Below are positions 6,869 through 13,642 of a stretch of DNA of 13,703 nucleotides, in pieces; position 1 is the stretch's first letter; the number at the start of each line of letters is the position of its first letter. The notes under the pieces were generated by a model. The model was not told the DNA's origin. It searched no databases and saw only the letters and a list, made by a program, of their open reading frames with translations. This DNA is from JABMRP01 sp964444795 (GTDB lineage Bacteria > Planctomycetota > Planctomycetia > Pirellulales > Thermoguttaceae): positions 1 to 13,703 of the forward strand of contig CAYUIQ010000233.1 of the NCBI GenBank assembly GCA_964444795.1, given 5' to 3'. A program made the translations under genes and the position numbers.

Positions 6869-6895
6869 AAACGCCGGGCACAAGTGCCAGGGCTA
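6869..6895 (+). repeat. Copy A of a 27-base dispersed repeat
   Basis: The 27 bases match the reverse complement of 13643-13669 at 26 positions; the single difference is at 6889 (a versus t). It contains GGCACAAGTGCC, a tight 5-bp palindrome. It lies just before the nucleotidyltransferase start. Confidence 0.7.
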
Positions 6896-6917
6896 GACAA
6901 CAGTAAACCACCACAAT

Positions 6918-7787
6918 TTGGACTCACCGCGACAACCGGTGGGCTTGGCCAATCCATTGAATCCACCTCCTGCTTCCACCGACAAGGCCGTGATCCTGGC
7001 CGCCGGGCTGGGCACTCGGATGCGACGTACCGATGGCTCGGTCGCGCTGGACGACCAGCAGACCGCGGTGGCTGCCACCGGGGTCAAGGCGCTGATCCCG
7101 GTCGGACGCCCGTTTCTCGATTACGTGCTGTCCTCCCTGGCCGATGCCGGGTACCGGCGCGTGTGTCTGGTCATTGGCCCCAAGCACGACGCGCTGCGGC
7201 GATACTACCAGGACGAAGTTCGTCCGACGCGTCTGCGGATCGAATTTGCCGTGCAACAACAGCCCAAAGGAACGGCCGACGCCGTGGCCGCGGCCGAGAC
7301 GTTTGCCGGCGACGACCCGTTCTTGGTCATCAATTCCGACAACTTCTATCCGGCCGAGGCGTTGCGTGCGTTGCGAGACGGCGACACCCACGCCACGGCC
7401 CTTTTCGATCAGCAGGCGATGCTCTCCGGCGGCAACCTCGACGAAGACCGCCTGCGGCGGTTCGCGGTCGGGCGGATCGACGATCAAGGTTTTCTCGCCG
7501 AGGTGATCGAAAAGCCCGACGAAACGACATGGGCGTCCTTGCCGCGGCCGATTTGGGTAAGCATGAACTGCTGGCGATTCGGCCCGACGGTGTTCGACGC
7601 ATGCCGGGCAATCGGGCCTTCGGCTCGCGGCGAACTCGAAATCACCGATGCCGTACGCCATCTGATCGACGTCCGCGGCGAGCCATTTCGCACCGTCACC
7701 TTCTCCGCCCCCGTGCTCGACTTGACCAGCCAGGGCGACATCGAACCGGTCCGACGTCAGTTGGCTGATCGGGAGGTACACCTGTGA
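6918..7787 (+). CDS. Sugar-phosphate nucleotidyltransferase (NTP_transferase family)
   Basis: The predicted cytoplasmic enzyme couples a sugar-1-phosphate to a nucleotide, releasing pyrophosphate. Base and sugar cannot be read from sequence. AVILAAGLGTRMR (24-36) is the nucleotide-binding signature. KALIPVGRPFLDYVL (57-71), QQPKGTADAV (114-123), VINSDNFYP (138-146, in the place of the usual metal-binding Asp) and VIEKPDE follow in order. The family lengths for GalU/RmlA-like enzymes (about 290) fit. The start is uncertain: the frame opens after a stop at 6894 and the first candidate is TTG at 6918; GTG at 6939, TTG at 6945 and 6957 and GTG at 6990 are alternatives. None has a ribosome site. 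The stop overlaps the GHMP-kinase start (GTGA), so the two are translationally coupled and probably act in sequence. Confidence 0.85.
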   Translation: MDSPRQPVGLANPLNPPPASTDKAVILAAGLGTRMRRTDGSVALDDQQTAVAATGVKALIPVGRPFLDYVLSSLADAGYRRVCLVIGPKHDALRRYYQDEVRPTRLRIEFAVQQQPKGTADAVAAAETFAGDDPFLVINSDNFYPAEALRALRDGDTHATALFDQQAMLSGGNLDEDRLRRFAVGRIDDQGFLAEVIEKPDETTWASLPRPIWVSMNCWRFGPTVFDACRAIGPSARGELEITDAVRHLIDVRGEPFRTVTFSAPVLDLTSQGDIEPVRRQLADREVHL

Positions 7788-9151
7788 TCGACCGGCTCGA
7801 CTACCCGGGGGCGCTGACCGACGTCGATTCGCTCGCCGAGCGACTCGCCGAGGCGGGGCTGACCGACACGGCGGCAATCGACAAAGCCCGGCTGTTCGCC
7901 CAAGCGGCTGCCGCGCTGGAGGAATCAGGAGACGACGACCTGCGCGCCTTCTTCGTGCCCGGGCGGATCGAAATCCTGGGCAAACACACCGACTACGCCG
8001 GCGGTCACAGTATCGTCGCCACCGCCGAACGAGGCTTCTGCCTGGTGGCCCGGCCGAGGAGCGACCAGCAGGTCACGGTAATCGACGTCGCGGGCGACCG
8101 AAGCGTGCGATTTCCCTTGACGCCGGAGTTGGAGGTCGCCGACGGCGGTTGGGAAAACTACCCGATGACCGTGGCCCGGCGGATCGCACGAAACTTCTCC
8201 GGCGAACTTCGCGGCGCGGAGATCGCTTCTGTCAGCGATCTGCCCATCGCGGCGGGGATGAGCAGTTCGTCGGCCCTGATGGTGGCCGTCTTTTTGGCGC
8301 TGGCCGACGCGAACCGGTTGGCCGACCGGCCGGAGTTTCGCGCCAACATCAAGGGCCGGCTCGATCTGGCCGGTTACTTGGGCACCATCGAGAACGGGCA
8401 AACGTTCGGCACCCTGGAGGGTGACCGTGGCGTGGGCACGTTTGGCGGCAGCGAGGACCATACGGCTCTGCTCTGTTCGCGGTCCGGCGAATTGGGGCGC
8501 TTCGCCTATTGCCCGGTGCGACTCGTGGAGCGGATTCCGTTACCCACCGGATACACTCTTGCCATCGCCACCAGCGGCGTGATGGCCGAGAAAACGGGCG
8601 CCGCTCGGGAGCAATACAACACCGCATCCCGTCTGGCCGGCCGGCTGGTGGAACTCTGGCGACAAGCAACCGGGCGCGACGATCCCCATCTGGCTGCTGT
8701 TTTGGCCGATTCGCCGAACGCCGCCGCGCGACTTCGGACGATCGTCGAAGGGACGCGCGAGCCCGACTCCACGGCACTATTGCAACGCCTGGAGCACTTC
8801 ATCGTGGAAAACCAGCAGATCATTCCTGCCGCCGACGCCGCGCTGGCCGATTCGAATCTGACGGAGTTCGGCCGCCTGGTCGACCGTTCGCAGCAAGCGG
8901 CCGAGCGATTCCTGGGCAACCAGATTCCCGAAACGGTGGCCCTGGCGGCCATGGCGCGAACCCATGGCGCCGTAGCGGCTTCAGCCTTTGGCGCCGGTTT
9001 CGGCGGCAGCGTTTGGGCGTTGATCGGGGAGTCATGTCTCGACGCATTCCTCACCGCATGGGCCGGCGCGTATCAAGAGCGTTTCCCCCAGCACGCGACC
9101 GCCGTCTTCTTCGCCACCGGTGCCGGGCCGCCGGCGTTGCAGGTTTGCTGA
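7784..9151 (+). CDS. Galactokinase-like GHMP sugar kinase
   Basis: The predicted 455-residue cytoplasmic kinase should phosphorylate a sugar at the anomeric carbon. Galactokinase-type motifs appear in order: VPGRIEILGKHTDYAGGHS (58-76), LPIAAGMSSSSAL (153-165, ATP-binding loop), GTFGGSEDHTALL (218-230, with D225 where galactokinase has its catalytic Asp) and AFGAGFGGSVWAL (401-413). In galactokinases the first motif reads GEHTDY; here Glu is Lys (K67). That Glu is one of the substrate-side residues, so the sugar may not be galactose. The protein is longer than GalK (about 380-390) through an N-terminal extension of some 35-40 residues. It starts with GTG at 7784, overlapping the preceding stop by 4 bases. 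The partner nucleotidyltransferase suggests a salvage route from free sugar to NDP-sugar. The 3' neighbour is a convergent sulfatase. Confidence 0.87.
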   Translation: MIDRLDYPGALTDVDSLAERLAEAGLTDTAAIDKARLFAQAAAALEESGDDDLRAFFVPGRIEILGKHTDYAGGHSIVATAERGFCLVARPRSDQQVTVIDVAGDRSVRFPLTPELEVADGGWENYPMTVARRIARNFSGELRGAEIASVSDLPIAAGMSSSSALMVAVFLALADANRLADRPEFRANIKGRLDLAGYLGTIENGQTFGTLEGDRGVGTFGGSEDHTALLCSRSGELGRFAYCPVRLVERIPLPTGYTLAIATSGVMAEKTGAAREQYNTASRLAGRLVELWRQATGRDDPHLAAVLADSPNAAARLRTIVEGTREPDSTALLQRLEHFIVENQQIIPAADAALADSNLTEFGRLVDRSQQAAERFLGNQIPETVALAAMARTHGAVAASAFGAGFGGSVWALIGESCLDAFLTAWAGAYQERFPQHATAVFFATGAGPPALQVC

Positions 9152-9172
9152 ACCGGGCCGAGGAGGAGTATA

Positions 9173-9285
9173 GCCCGTTGAAAAACACATAATCGAAACC
9201 CGAAGCGTAAGCGAGGAACGGAGACCGCGAGGAATTCGACCCCTTTACTTCCTCGCTTACGCTTCGGGTTACTATTTCAACGGGC
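9173..9285. repeat. Two-tier inverted repeat between convergent genes
   Basis: An inner perfect 22-bp inverted repeat (9197-9218 with 9249-9270, loop 30) carries the core CCCGAAGCGTAAGCGAGG. An outer perfect 11-bp repeat (9173-9183 with 9275-9285) encloses it. The unpaired spacers are unequal (13 and 4 bases). It fills the gap of 148 bases between the convergent kinase and sulfatase genes. It could fold in both transcripts and block read-through, although no T-run follows. I recall the inner core as frequent in Pirellula-type genomes. Confidence 0.85.
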
Positions 9286-9299
9286 CGCTAAACGGCTCA

Positions 9300-10739
9300 T
9301 CACCCGGCTGGTTCGATCAACGGTTCCGCTTCGTCGGCTTCGGTCATGCGGCGTTTCAGGGTAGCGGCCAATTGGCGGCGAACTTCAATCAGGTCCGGGT
9401 CGCGCACGAGGTTGGTACGCTCGTGGGGGTCGTTTTCGAGATCGTACAAGAAGGCTTCGACATAACGATCGCTGCCCCCGTCGCGGCCGCCTGATTTGCC
9501 GGGGGCGACCACCGAGTATTTCCACTTCTTCGTGCGGACGGCTCGGCCGACCTGCGACTCGCTGATCTGCACGAAAACCTCCTCGGGCCAATCGGTCGCC
9601 GTGCCGTCGACAAGCGTCTGAAGCGGGCGGCCGCGCATCGAACCGGGAGTGTCCACACCGGCGGCGGCGAGAATCGTGGGCGGTACGTCGATCAGGCTGA
9701 CCAGTTCGCCGACCACGCGACCGCCGCGAAAACCCGGCCCACAGGCAATCATCGGAAGGCGGATACTGCTTTCGTGGCACGATCGTTTGTACTCGCCGTT
9801 TCGAGTGCGAAAATGACAGCCGTGATCGGTCGTGTAGAGGACCGCCGTGTTGTCGGCCAGGTCGAGTTTCTTCAACTCCGCGCGAATCCGGCCCAGGTTT
9901 TCGTCCAGGCTGTGGATGCAGCCGAGGTAGTCGGGAAACTCGCGCTGCCAGTCGCCCTTCATGTCGACCACGTCGCCCGGCACCTTGTAGTCGGCAAACC
10001 GCTGCTTCGAGCCCCGAGGTCCCTCGAACCGATGGCGATCGTTCTGGTGGTGCGGTTCGATGTAGGAGATCATCAGGAAGAACGGCCGCTTGCCGTCGCG
10101 GGTGCGAAGGTAATCCAAGGCGAAATCGGTCTGTGCATCGACCCGGTAACGATCCTTGGGGAAGTCCACTCGGCGCATGTCGCCGTCGAACATGTGGCCG
10201 TCGTACCCATGGCTGGTGAATTCGAGGATATCGGAGGCGAGCCAGAAATCCTTGTATCCCCCGCGACGCGACGGGGGAATGGGCTCCGTTCGATAGTTGA
10301 CATCGACCGCGGCGCTCCGGCCATGCGTCGAGGCCAGATGCCATTTGCCCAGGTAGCCGACCTCGTACCCGGCTTCGGAAAGCCGGTGGGCGATGGTCTT
10401 TTCGTCGGTCGGCAGCGCGATCCCGTTGCGGAAGCAGCCCGTCTCGGTAGCGTACTTTCCCGTTTGCAGACACGATCGGGCCGGCCCGCAGACCGGCTGG
10501 CAGGTGAAGGCCAAGTCGAACCGCACCCCTTCGGCAGCCATGCGATCGAGATGGGGCGTAAGGGGCAAATCCTGACCGTAGCAGCCGACGGTATCCCAAC
10601 GTTGCTGATCGCTGAAGAAGAAAATGATATTGGGCCGATCGCCTACCGGTTCGGATGCCGCGCAGGCGAAAGGCAGGTTGGCAACAGAGACCAGCAACAG
10701 GGTGGAGGAAAGAACGTTCCAAAGCGCGCGGCGATTCAT
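9300..10739 (-). CDS. Secreted type I (formylglycine) sulfatase
   Basis: The predicted 479-residue exported sulfatase cleaves sulfate esters, most likely on polysaccharides; the substrate is unknown. Residues 1 to about 28 are a signal peptide (MNRRALWNVL then a hydrophobic stretch ending CAA). RPNIIFFFSDQQRWDTVGCYG (35-55) has the metal ligands D44 and Q45. CGPARSCLQTG (84-94) is the CxPxR sulfatase signature, with C84 to become formylglycine. GKWHL (131-135), PHH (229-231) and TTDHGCHF (303-310, D305/H306) complete the active site. The C-terminal WKYSV and YDLENDPHERTNL stretch is typical. The start at 10739 has GAGGA eight bases upstream; an in-frame ATG at 10781 would precede the signal peptide with unneeded residues. 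Activation needs an FGE or anSME elsewhere, since the SUMF1 protein here lacks the needed cysteines. Divergent from the cytidylate-kinase-like gene. Confidence 0.94.
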   Translation of the reverse strand: MNRRALWNVLSSTLLLVSVANLPFACAASEPVGDRPNIIFFFSDQQRWDTVGCYGQDLPLTPHLDRMAAEGVRFDLAFTCQPVCGPARSCLQTGKYATETGCFRNGIALPTDEKTIAHRLSEAGYEVGYLGKWHLASTHGRSAAVDVNYRTEPIPPSRRGGYKDFWLASDILEFTSHGYDGHMFDGDMRRVDFPKDRYRVDAQTDFALDYLRTRDGKRPFFLMISYIEPHHQNDRHRFEGPRGSKQRFADYKVPGDVVDMKGDWQREFPDYLGCIHSLDENLGRIRAELKKLDLADNTAVLYTTDHGCHFRTRNGEYKRSCHESSIRLPMIACGPGFRGGRVVGELVSLIDVPPTILAAAGVDTPGSMRGRPLQTLVDGTATDWPEEVFVQISESQVGRAVRTKKWKYSVVAPGKSGGRDGGSDRYVEAFLYDLENDPHERTNLVRDPDLIEVRRQLAATLKRRMTEADEAEPLIEPAG

Positions 10740-10802
10740 GGTCGTGGTCCTCGGGCGTGTATGGATGGGCGGAACGCACAACGGCGGCAGCCCCGATGCA
10801 CG

Positions 10803-10832
10803 ATTCTAGTCCGGAAGTGGGGAGCGATTCAA
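10803..10832 (-). promoter_or_regulatory. Candidate sigma70-type promoter for the sulfatase gene
   Basis: On the minus strand: TTGAAT (complement of 10827-10832, 4 of 6), an 18-base spacer, TAGAAT (complement of 10803-10808, 5 of 6). RNA would start near 10796, giving a leader of about 57 bases. Confidence 0.45.
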
Positions 10833-10903
10833 GTGATCGGCCCCCACACGGGCCCATTTCCCGAGGGGGAACGGCCACATTCGTATATTCTCCCGGAGTT
10901 TTC

Positions 10904-10912
10904 TGCTACAAT
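10904..10912 (+). promoter_or_regulatory. Candidate extended -10 promoter for the cytidylate-kinase-like gene
   Basis: TGC followed by TACAAT at 10907-10912 (5 of 6) forms an extended -10; no good -35 is seen at 16-18 bases. RNA would start near 10919. The leader would hold a 6-bp hairpin (TGGAGA/TCTCCA, 10935-10953) ending 4 bases before the ribosome site GGGAGG (10958-10963). Confidence 0.4.
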
Positions 10913-10969
10913 GCACATAGCGTGACTAATCTACTGGAGACACTCGATCTCCATCCAGGGAGGCAGGCG

Positions 10970-11704
10970 ATGAAAGAGCAGATCCGCGAAGATCCCAAGA
11001 TCATTGCCGCGGCCGAGCGCCAGATGCAAGCGTGGTCGCGTACCCAGCAGTTCGAGGATCAACTGTGCCTGCACCGGCTCGATGAGGACCATGGGCGGGA
11101 TTTCGGTCCTTTTGTTACCCTCTCGCGCCAAGCGGGAACCGGCGGCGAGGAAATCGCCCGGCTGGTGGGCGAGCGTCTCGGTTGGGAAGTCCTGGACAAG
11201 AACCTGCTGGACCAGATCGCCGAGAACTTCCAACTTTCGCGCCCCTTGCTGGAGCAAGTCGACGAGACCGAGGCCGGTTGGCTCTCCGGGGTGCTCGACG
11301 GCCTGCTCGACCCGCCGAGTATTCCACACGAGAAGTACGTCGACTGCCTCAATCGAATCGTCTTCGCCGCCGGCGGGCGAGGCAACGTCGTGGTGGTGGG
11401 GCGCGGCGCGCAGTTCCTCCTGCCCATGGCCCGGGGTCTGGCCGTGCGGATCCTTGCTTCGCCGAAGTATCGGTTTGCCCAACTGGCCAAGAGCCACGAC
11501 CTTCGGGAAGACGAAGTTCGCCGGCTCATGGAGACCATCGACGACCAGCGGCGGAAGTTTGTGCAACGGTACTACCATCACGACATCAACGACCCGCACC
11601 TCTACGATCTGGCCGTCAACGTCGAGCGATTCGGCGCCGAAGGGGCGGCCGGGCAGATCGTCGTGGCACTGGGGGCCGCCGGGCTGGTCGATGTCGCGTC
11701 TTAG
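10970..11704 (+). CDS. Cytidylate-kinase-like family protein (AAA_26-type P-loop)
   Basis: The predicted cytoplasmic protein has 244 residues. FVTLSRQAGTGGEEIARLVGERLGW (48-72) is a P-loop of the cytidylate-kinase-like type (GTGGEEIA 56-63 in place of the classical GxxGxGKS/T). VVVGRGAQFLL (141-151) and LAVRILASPKYRFAQL (157-172) match the following core strands. The acidic/basic stretch DDQRRKFVQRYYHHDINDPHLYDLAVN (191-217) is the typical lid and base-recognition region. The N-terminal 45 residues are charged and helical and outside the kinase core. The nucleotide substrate is not known; these proteins are distinct from the true CMP kinase Cmk and the absence of a Walker Lys makes canonical activity uncertain. 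The start at 10970 has GGGAGG six bases upstream; the longer open frame before it is the promoter region. Its 3' neighbour is convergent. Confidence 0.88.
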   Translation: MKEQIREDPKIIAAAERQMQAWSRTQQFEDQLCLHRLDEDHGRDFGPFVTLSRQAGTGGEEIARLVGERLGWEVLDKNLLDQIAENFQLSRPLLEQVDETEAGWLSGVLDGLLDPPSIPHEKYVDCLNRIVFAAGGRGNVVVVGRGAQFLLPMARGLAVRILASPKYRFAQLAKSHDLREDEVRRLMETIDDQRRKFVQRYYHHDINDPHLYDLAVNVERFGAEGAAGQIVVALGAAGLVDVAS

Positions 11705-12004
11705 TTGCCTGTCACACCATGTCTGCTGCGCGTGCCTGCCGGGTGCCACTGGCGTCTCGCCAGTGCTTTTTCGGCCACAGCTTGCACTCGGAAGCGGCCA
11801 GAAAGCATGGTGCGAGTGATCGCCCTGAAGCGATGTGCTCCTTTGCGGCTCCAGAAACGAGCTTTCTCCCCCATGCCGAATTCCCTGCCACTGAGTCGAT
11901 TGCCGCGGCGACTTGTCTTGGTTAGGCAAGATACAAGCTACGAGTTCAAGAAAGCACTGGCGAGACGCCAGTGGCACCCAATCCATCACTTCATCCGCGA
12001 CGGA
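11705..12004. other. Gap between convergent genes, filled by a repeat pair
   Basis: This 300-base gap lies between the kinase-like stop and the metallopeptidase stop. Most of it (11741-11979) is the paired element listed separately. The 181 bases between the arms show no reading frame with a start signal or recognisable product. Confidence 0.6.
11741..11979. repeat. BIME-like pair of palindromic repeats, perfect 29-bp inverted arms
   Basis: Arms 11741-11769 and 11951-11979 are exact reverse complements over 29 bases, 181 bases apart. Each arm also holds its own hairpin, CACTGGCG-TCT-CGCCAGTG (8-bp stem, 3-base loop). This is the architecture of two inverted REP elements (a BIME). The central DNA shows no gene. 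No target-site duplication is evident. Confidence 0.8.
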
Positions 12005-13417
12005 CTAATCCGTCTCCGGCTCCGCCGGAATACGCACATCCTGCATGAGGATATACCCCTGGGAATCGATCACCCGCACGCGGACCCGCTCGGCACCGGT
12101 CGCCTTGCGGATTTCTTTCAGATCGAAACCGAGTTGCTTCGGCGGGTCGGGCGCGTCGAGAAACGCGTGGAACGCCACGGTCATGACCCCCCGGTCGAAA
12201 CCGATGAACCGTATCCCGTGGCCCACCGCGAACTCGATCCGGTCGTGCTTCTCGTCGATCCGCACCTTGATCTCCTTCGCCGGCTCGTACGCACGATCGT
12301 CGAGCGAGAACCAGCGGGTGGCGACAAGCGCGGTAGCCGAGACGGCGTTGAATCGGGCGATCTGGTCGTCGGGAAATTCGTAGGGCTCGCGGTTGCGGCT
12401 GCACGGCGCGTCGACGAAGACAAACGCCCGGGCGAAATGATCGAACGCCCGGGTCATGATGTCCCCGCCGTCGCGACAGTGAAAGATCCCCAAGCCGTGG
12501 GCCGTTTCGTGCAACGTGGCCCCGATTCCGGTCGCCGCATTGGCCCAAAGCGCCCGGCGACCGGCGCTGTCGTCACACACCTTCTCCGGGTCCATGGTTC
12601 GCGCATCGCCGAACGCCCGGGCGACGTCGGCCAGATTATTGGGCCAGGTAAAAAGCCCGCCGCTGCCGAACAGAGCCATCGCACCGCCGCCCAACGCCGT
12701 GTGGCCGCGCAACCGCTTCGTCTCCGGATCGAACCGCGTGTAGGCGGGCAGCACGACGTTGATGCCCGTCTCGTAGGAAAACTCCTTCTCCAGGCTTCGG
12801 CGGAGGTGGTCGAACCACTGGTTGCCTTTCATGCCGTAGTAGTGCTCGGCCGGGTGATCGCCCTTGACCGTGTGGACGATCACCTTGCCCCGGTCGTCCA
12901 GTTCGAGGTTGAACGTAACGCGGCCGAACCCCATGTCGGCCATCCGCTCGGCGGTGAACGTCTGCATCAGCTTCATCGCCGTGTCGAGCTTCTCGGCGTA
13001 GTTCTGCGGATCGTCGTCGAGTTGGGTCATGTAGTCGGTCTGGCCCGACTTGTCGGTATGGTAGATGATCCGCACGACGTAGGGATTGGTTTGCGGGCGG
13101 TAGTGCAAGACGAAGCGTTTCTCGTGTTTGCCGGCGGCCAGCAGCAGTTCGTTGCGACCGGGGACCAACTCGGCCAGCCCCTTGAACCGGCCCTTATGAA
13201 CCACGGCCTCCAACCGCCGCGTGTCGCGATCCGACGACGTATTGGTGATCGTCATCCGGTCGAGCGATTCACCACCCAAAACGCCCCGCAGCAACGGCAC
13301 CGGATAGCGAATCGTCGAGCCGTCCTGATGGTTGACCACGCGAATCGGCTCGTCGGCCGAGGTGGTAACGGAGATGGAGAGCAGAAGACAGAGGAAGAGG
13401 CGTCGTTTCATGGGCAT
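12005..13417 (-). CDS. Secreted putative zinc metallopeptidase, YIL108w-like (Metallopep family)
   Basis: The predicted exported peptidase has 470 residues: signal peptide 1-21 (ending TTSA, then DEP), an N-terminal beta-rich region to about 120, a catalytic region (about 145-340) and a C-terminal beta domain (about 375-468). HETAHGLGIFH (303-313) is a complete metzincin-type HExxHxxGxxH: H303, H307 and H313 as zinc ligands, E304 as base; M321 in GDIMTRAFD could form the Met-turn. The stretch GGGAMALFGSGGLFTWPNN (243-261) followed by MDPEKVCDDSAGRR resembles the conserved core I recall for the uncharacterised eukaryotic YIL108w/PF12044 family. No substrate is known. Two starts are possible, ATG at 13417 (MPMKRR) or 13411 (MKRR); neither has a ribosome site, and a palindromic repeat lies immediately upstream. 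The frame extends further but only through repeat DNA. Confidence 0.82.
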   Translation of the reverse strand: MPMKRRLFLCLLLSISVTTSADEPIRVVNHQDGSTIRYPVPLLRGVLGGESLDRMTITNTSSDRDTRRLEAVVHKGRFKGLAELVPGRNELLLAAGKHEKRFVLHYRPQTNPYVVRIIYHTDKSGQTDYMTQLDDDPQNYAEKLDTAMKLMQTFTAERMADMGFGRVTFNLELDDRGKVIVHTVKGDHPAEHYYGMKGNQWFDHLRRSLEKEFSYETGINVVLPAYTRFDPETKRLRGHTALGGGAMALFGSGGLFTWPNNLADVARAFGDARTMDPEKVCDDSAGRRALWANAATGIGATLHETAHGLGIFHCRDGGDIMTRAFDHFARAFVFVDAPCSRNREPYEFPDDQIARFNAVSATALVATRWFSLDDRAYEPAKEIKVRIDEKHDRIEFAVGHGIRFIGFDRGVMTVAFHAFLDAPDPPKQLGFDLKEIRKATGAERVRVRVIDSQGYILMQDVRIPAEPETD

Positions 13418-13420
13418 TTT

Positions 13421-13546
13421 CGTGGGGTAGGATTCCATCCTGCCAAGCCAACTCGTAGGGTAGGATTCCATCCTGCCTTGGAGGTTGAAGACCTGTTCGT
13501 GGGGTAGGATTCCATCCTGCCTTGGAGGTTGGAAACCTACCCCACG
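13421..13546. repeat. Cluster of short palindromic repeats before the metallopeptidase start
   Basis: Three direct 24-base copies lie at 13421-13444, 13454-13477 and 13498-13521 (one mismatch in copy 2). Each contains the hairpin AGGAT-TCC-ATCCT. Spacers are 9 and 20 bases. Inverted, diverged copies are at about 13522-13546 and 13478-13497. The copy at 13498 and the inverted copy also form an 11-bp CGTGGGGTAGG/CCTACCCCACG stem. In the metallopeptidase transcript the last hairpin ends about 11 bases before the first ATG. Confidence 0.85.
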
Positions 13547-13642
13547 TTTTGGTTGCGGCCTCCCCACTCTACCCGCCACGCCGCCCGCGGTCAAACGGCG
13601 GTACGCACTCGACGCCACGGCGCTCGGCGCAATATAATGGTT

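Larger units (their letters stand above)
6578..6917. other. Repeat-bearing gap between SUMF1-domain gene and sugar nucleotidyltransferase
   Basis: This gap of 340 bases holds no convincing gene. Just after the SUMF1 stop is a pyrimidine-rich patch (GTTTTCCTTTTACCCC, 6622-6637). A GCCCT/AGGGC stem lies at about 6698-6714. Then come the inverted repeat at 6769-6833 and a copy of the 27-base repeat at 6869-6895, 22 bases before the first possible start of the next gene. No clear terminator with a T-run or good promoter was found. Confidence 0.55.

Noticed and set aside
6578..6917. Reverse transcriptase, template repeat or accessory gene of a diversity-generating retroelement
   Set aside because: No frame of sufficient length or RT motif is present anywhere in the window, and I saw no second copy of the SUMF1 3' end.
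9385..10878. A 497-codon minus-strand frame overlapping the sulfatase
   Set aside because: It is the other frame of the same DNA; the sulfatase frame has a signal peptide, the CxPxR motif and a ribosome site, this one has none.
11741..11979. Insertion sequence
   Set aside because: The interior is only 181 bases, lacks a transposase frame, and no target duplication flanks the arms.
11705..13507. A 600-codon open frame on the plus strand
   Set aside because: It is antisense to the metallopeptidase with its HExxHxxGxxH motif, runs through the BIME-like repeat and the repeat cluster, and matches no family. High G+C makes long antisense frames common.
13421..13546. CRISPR-like array
   Set aside because: There are only three direct copies, spacers are 9 and 20 bases and one contains a diverged inverted copy; no cas gene is present.
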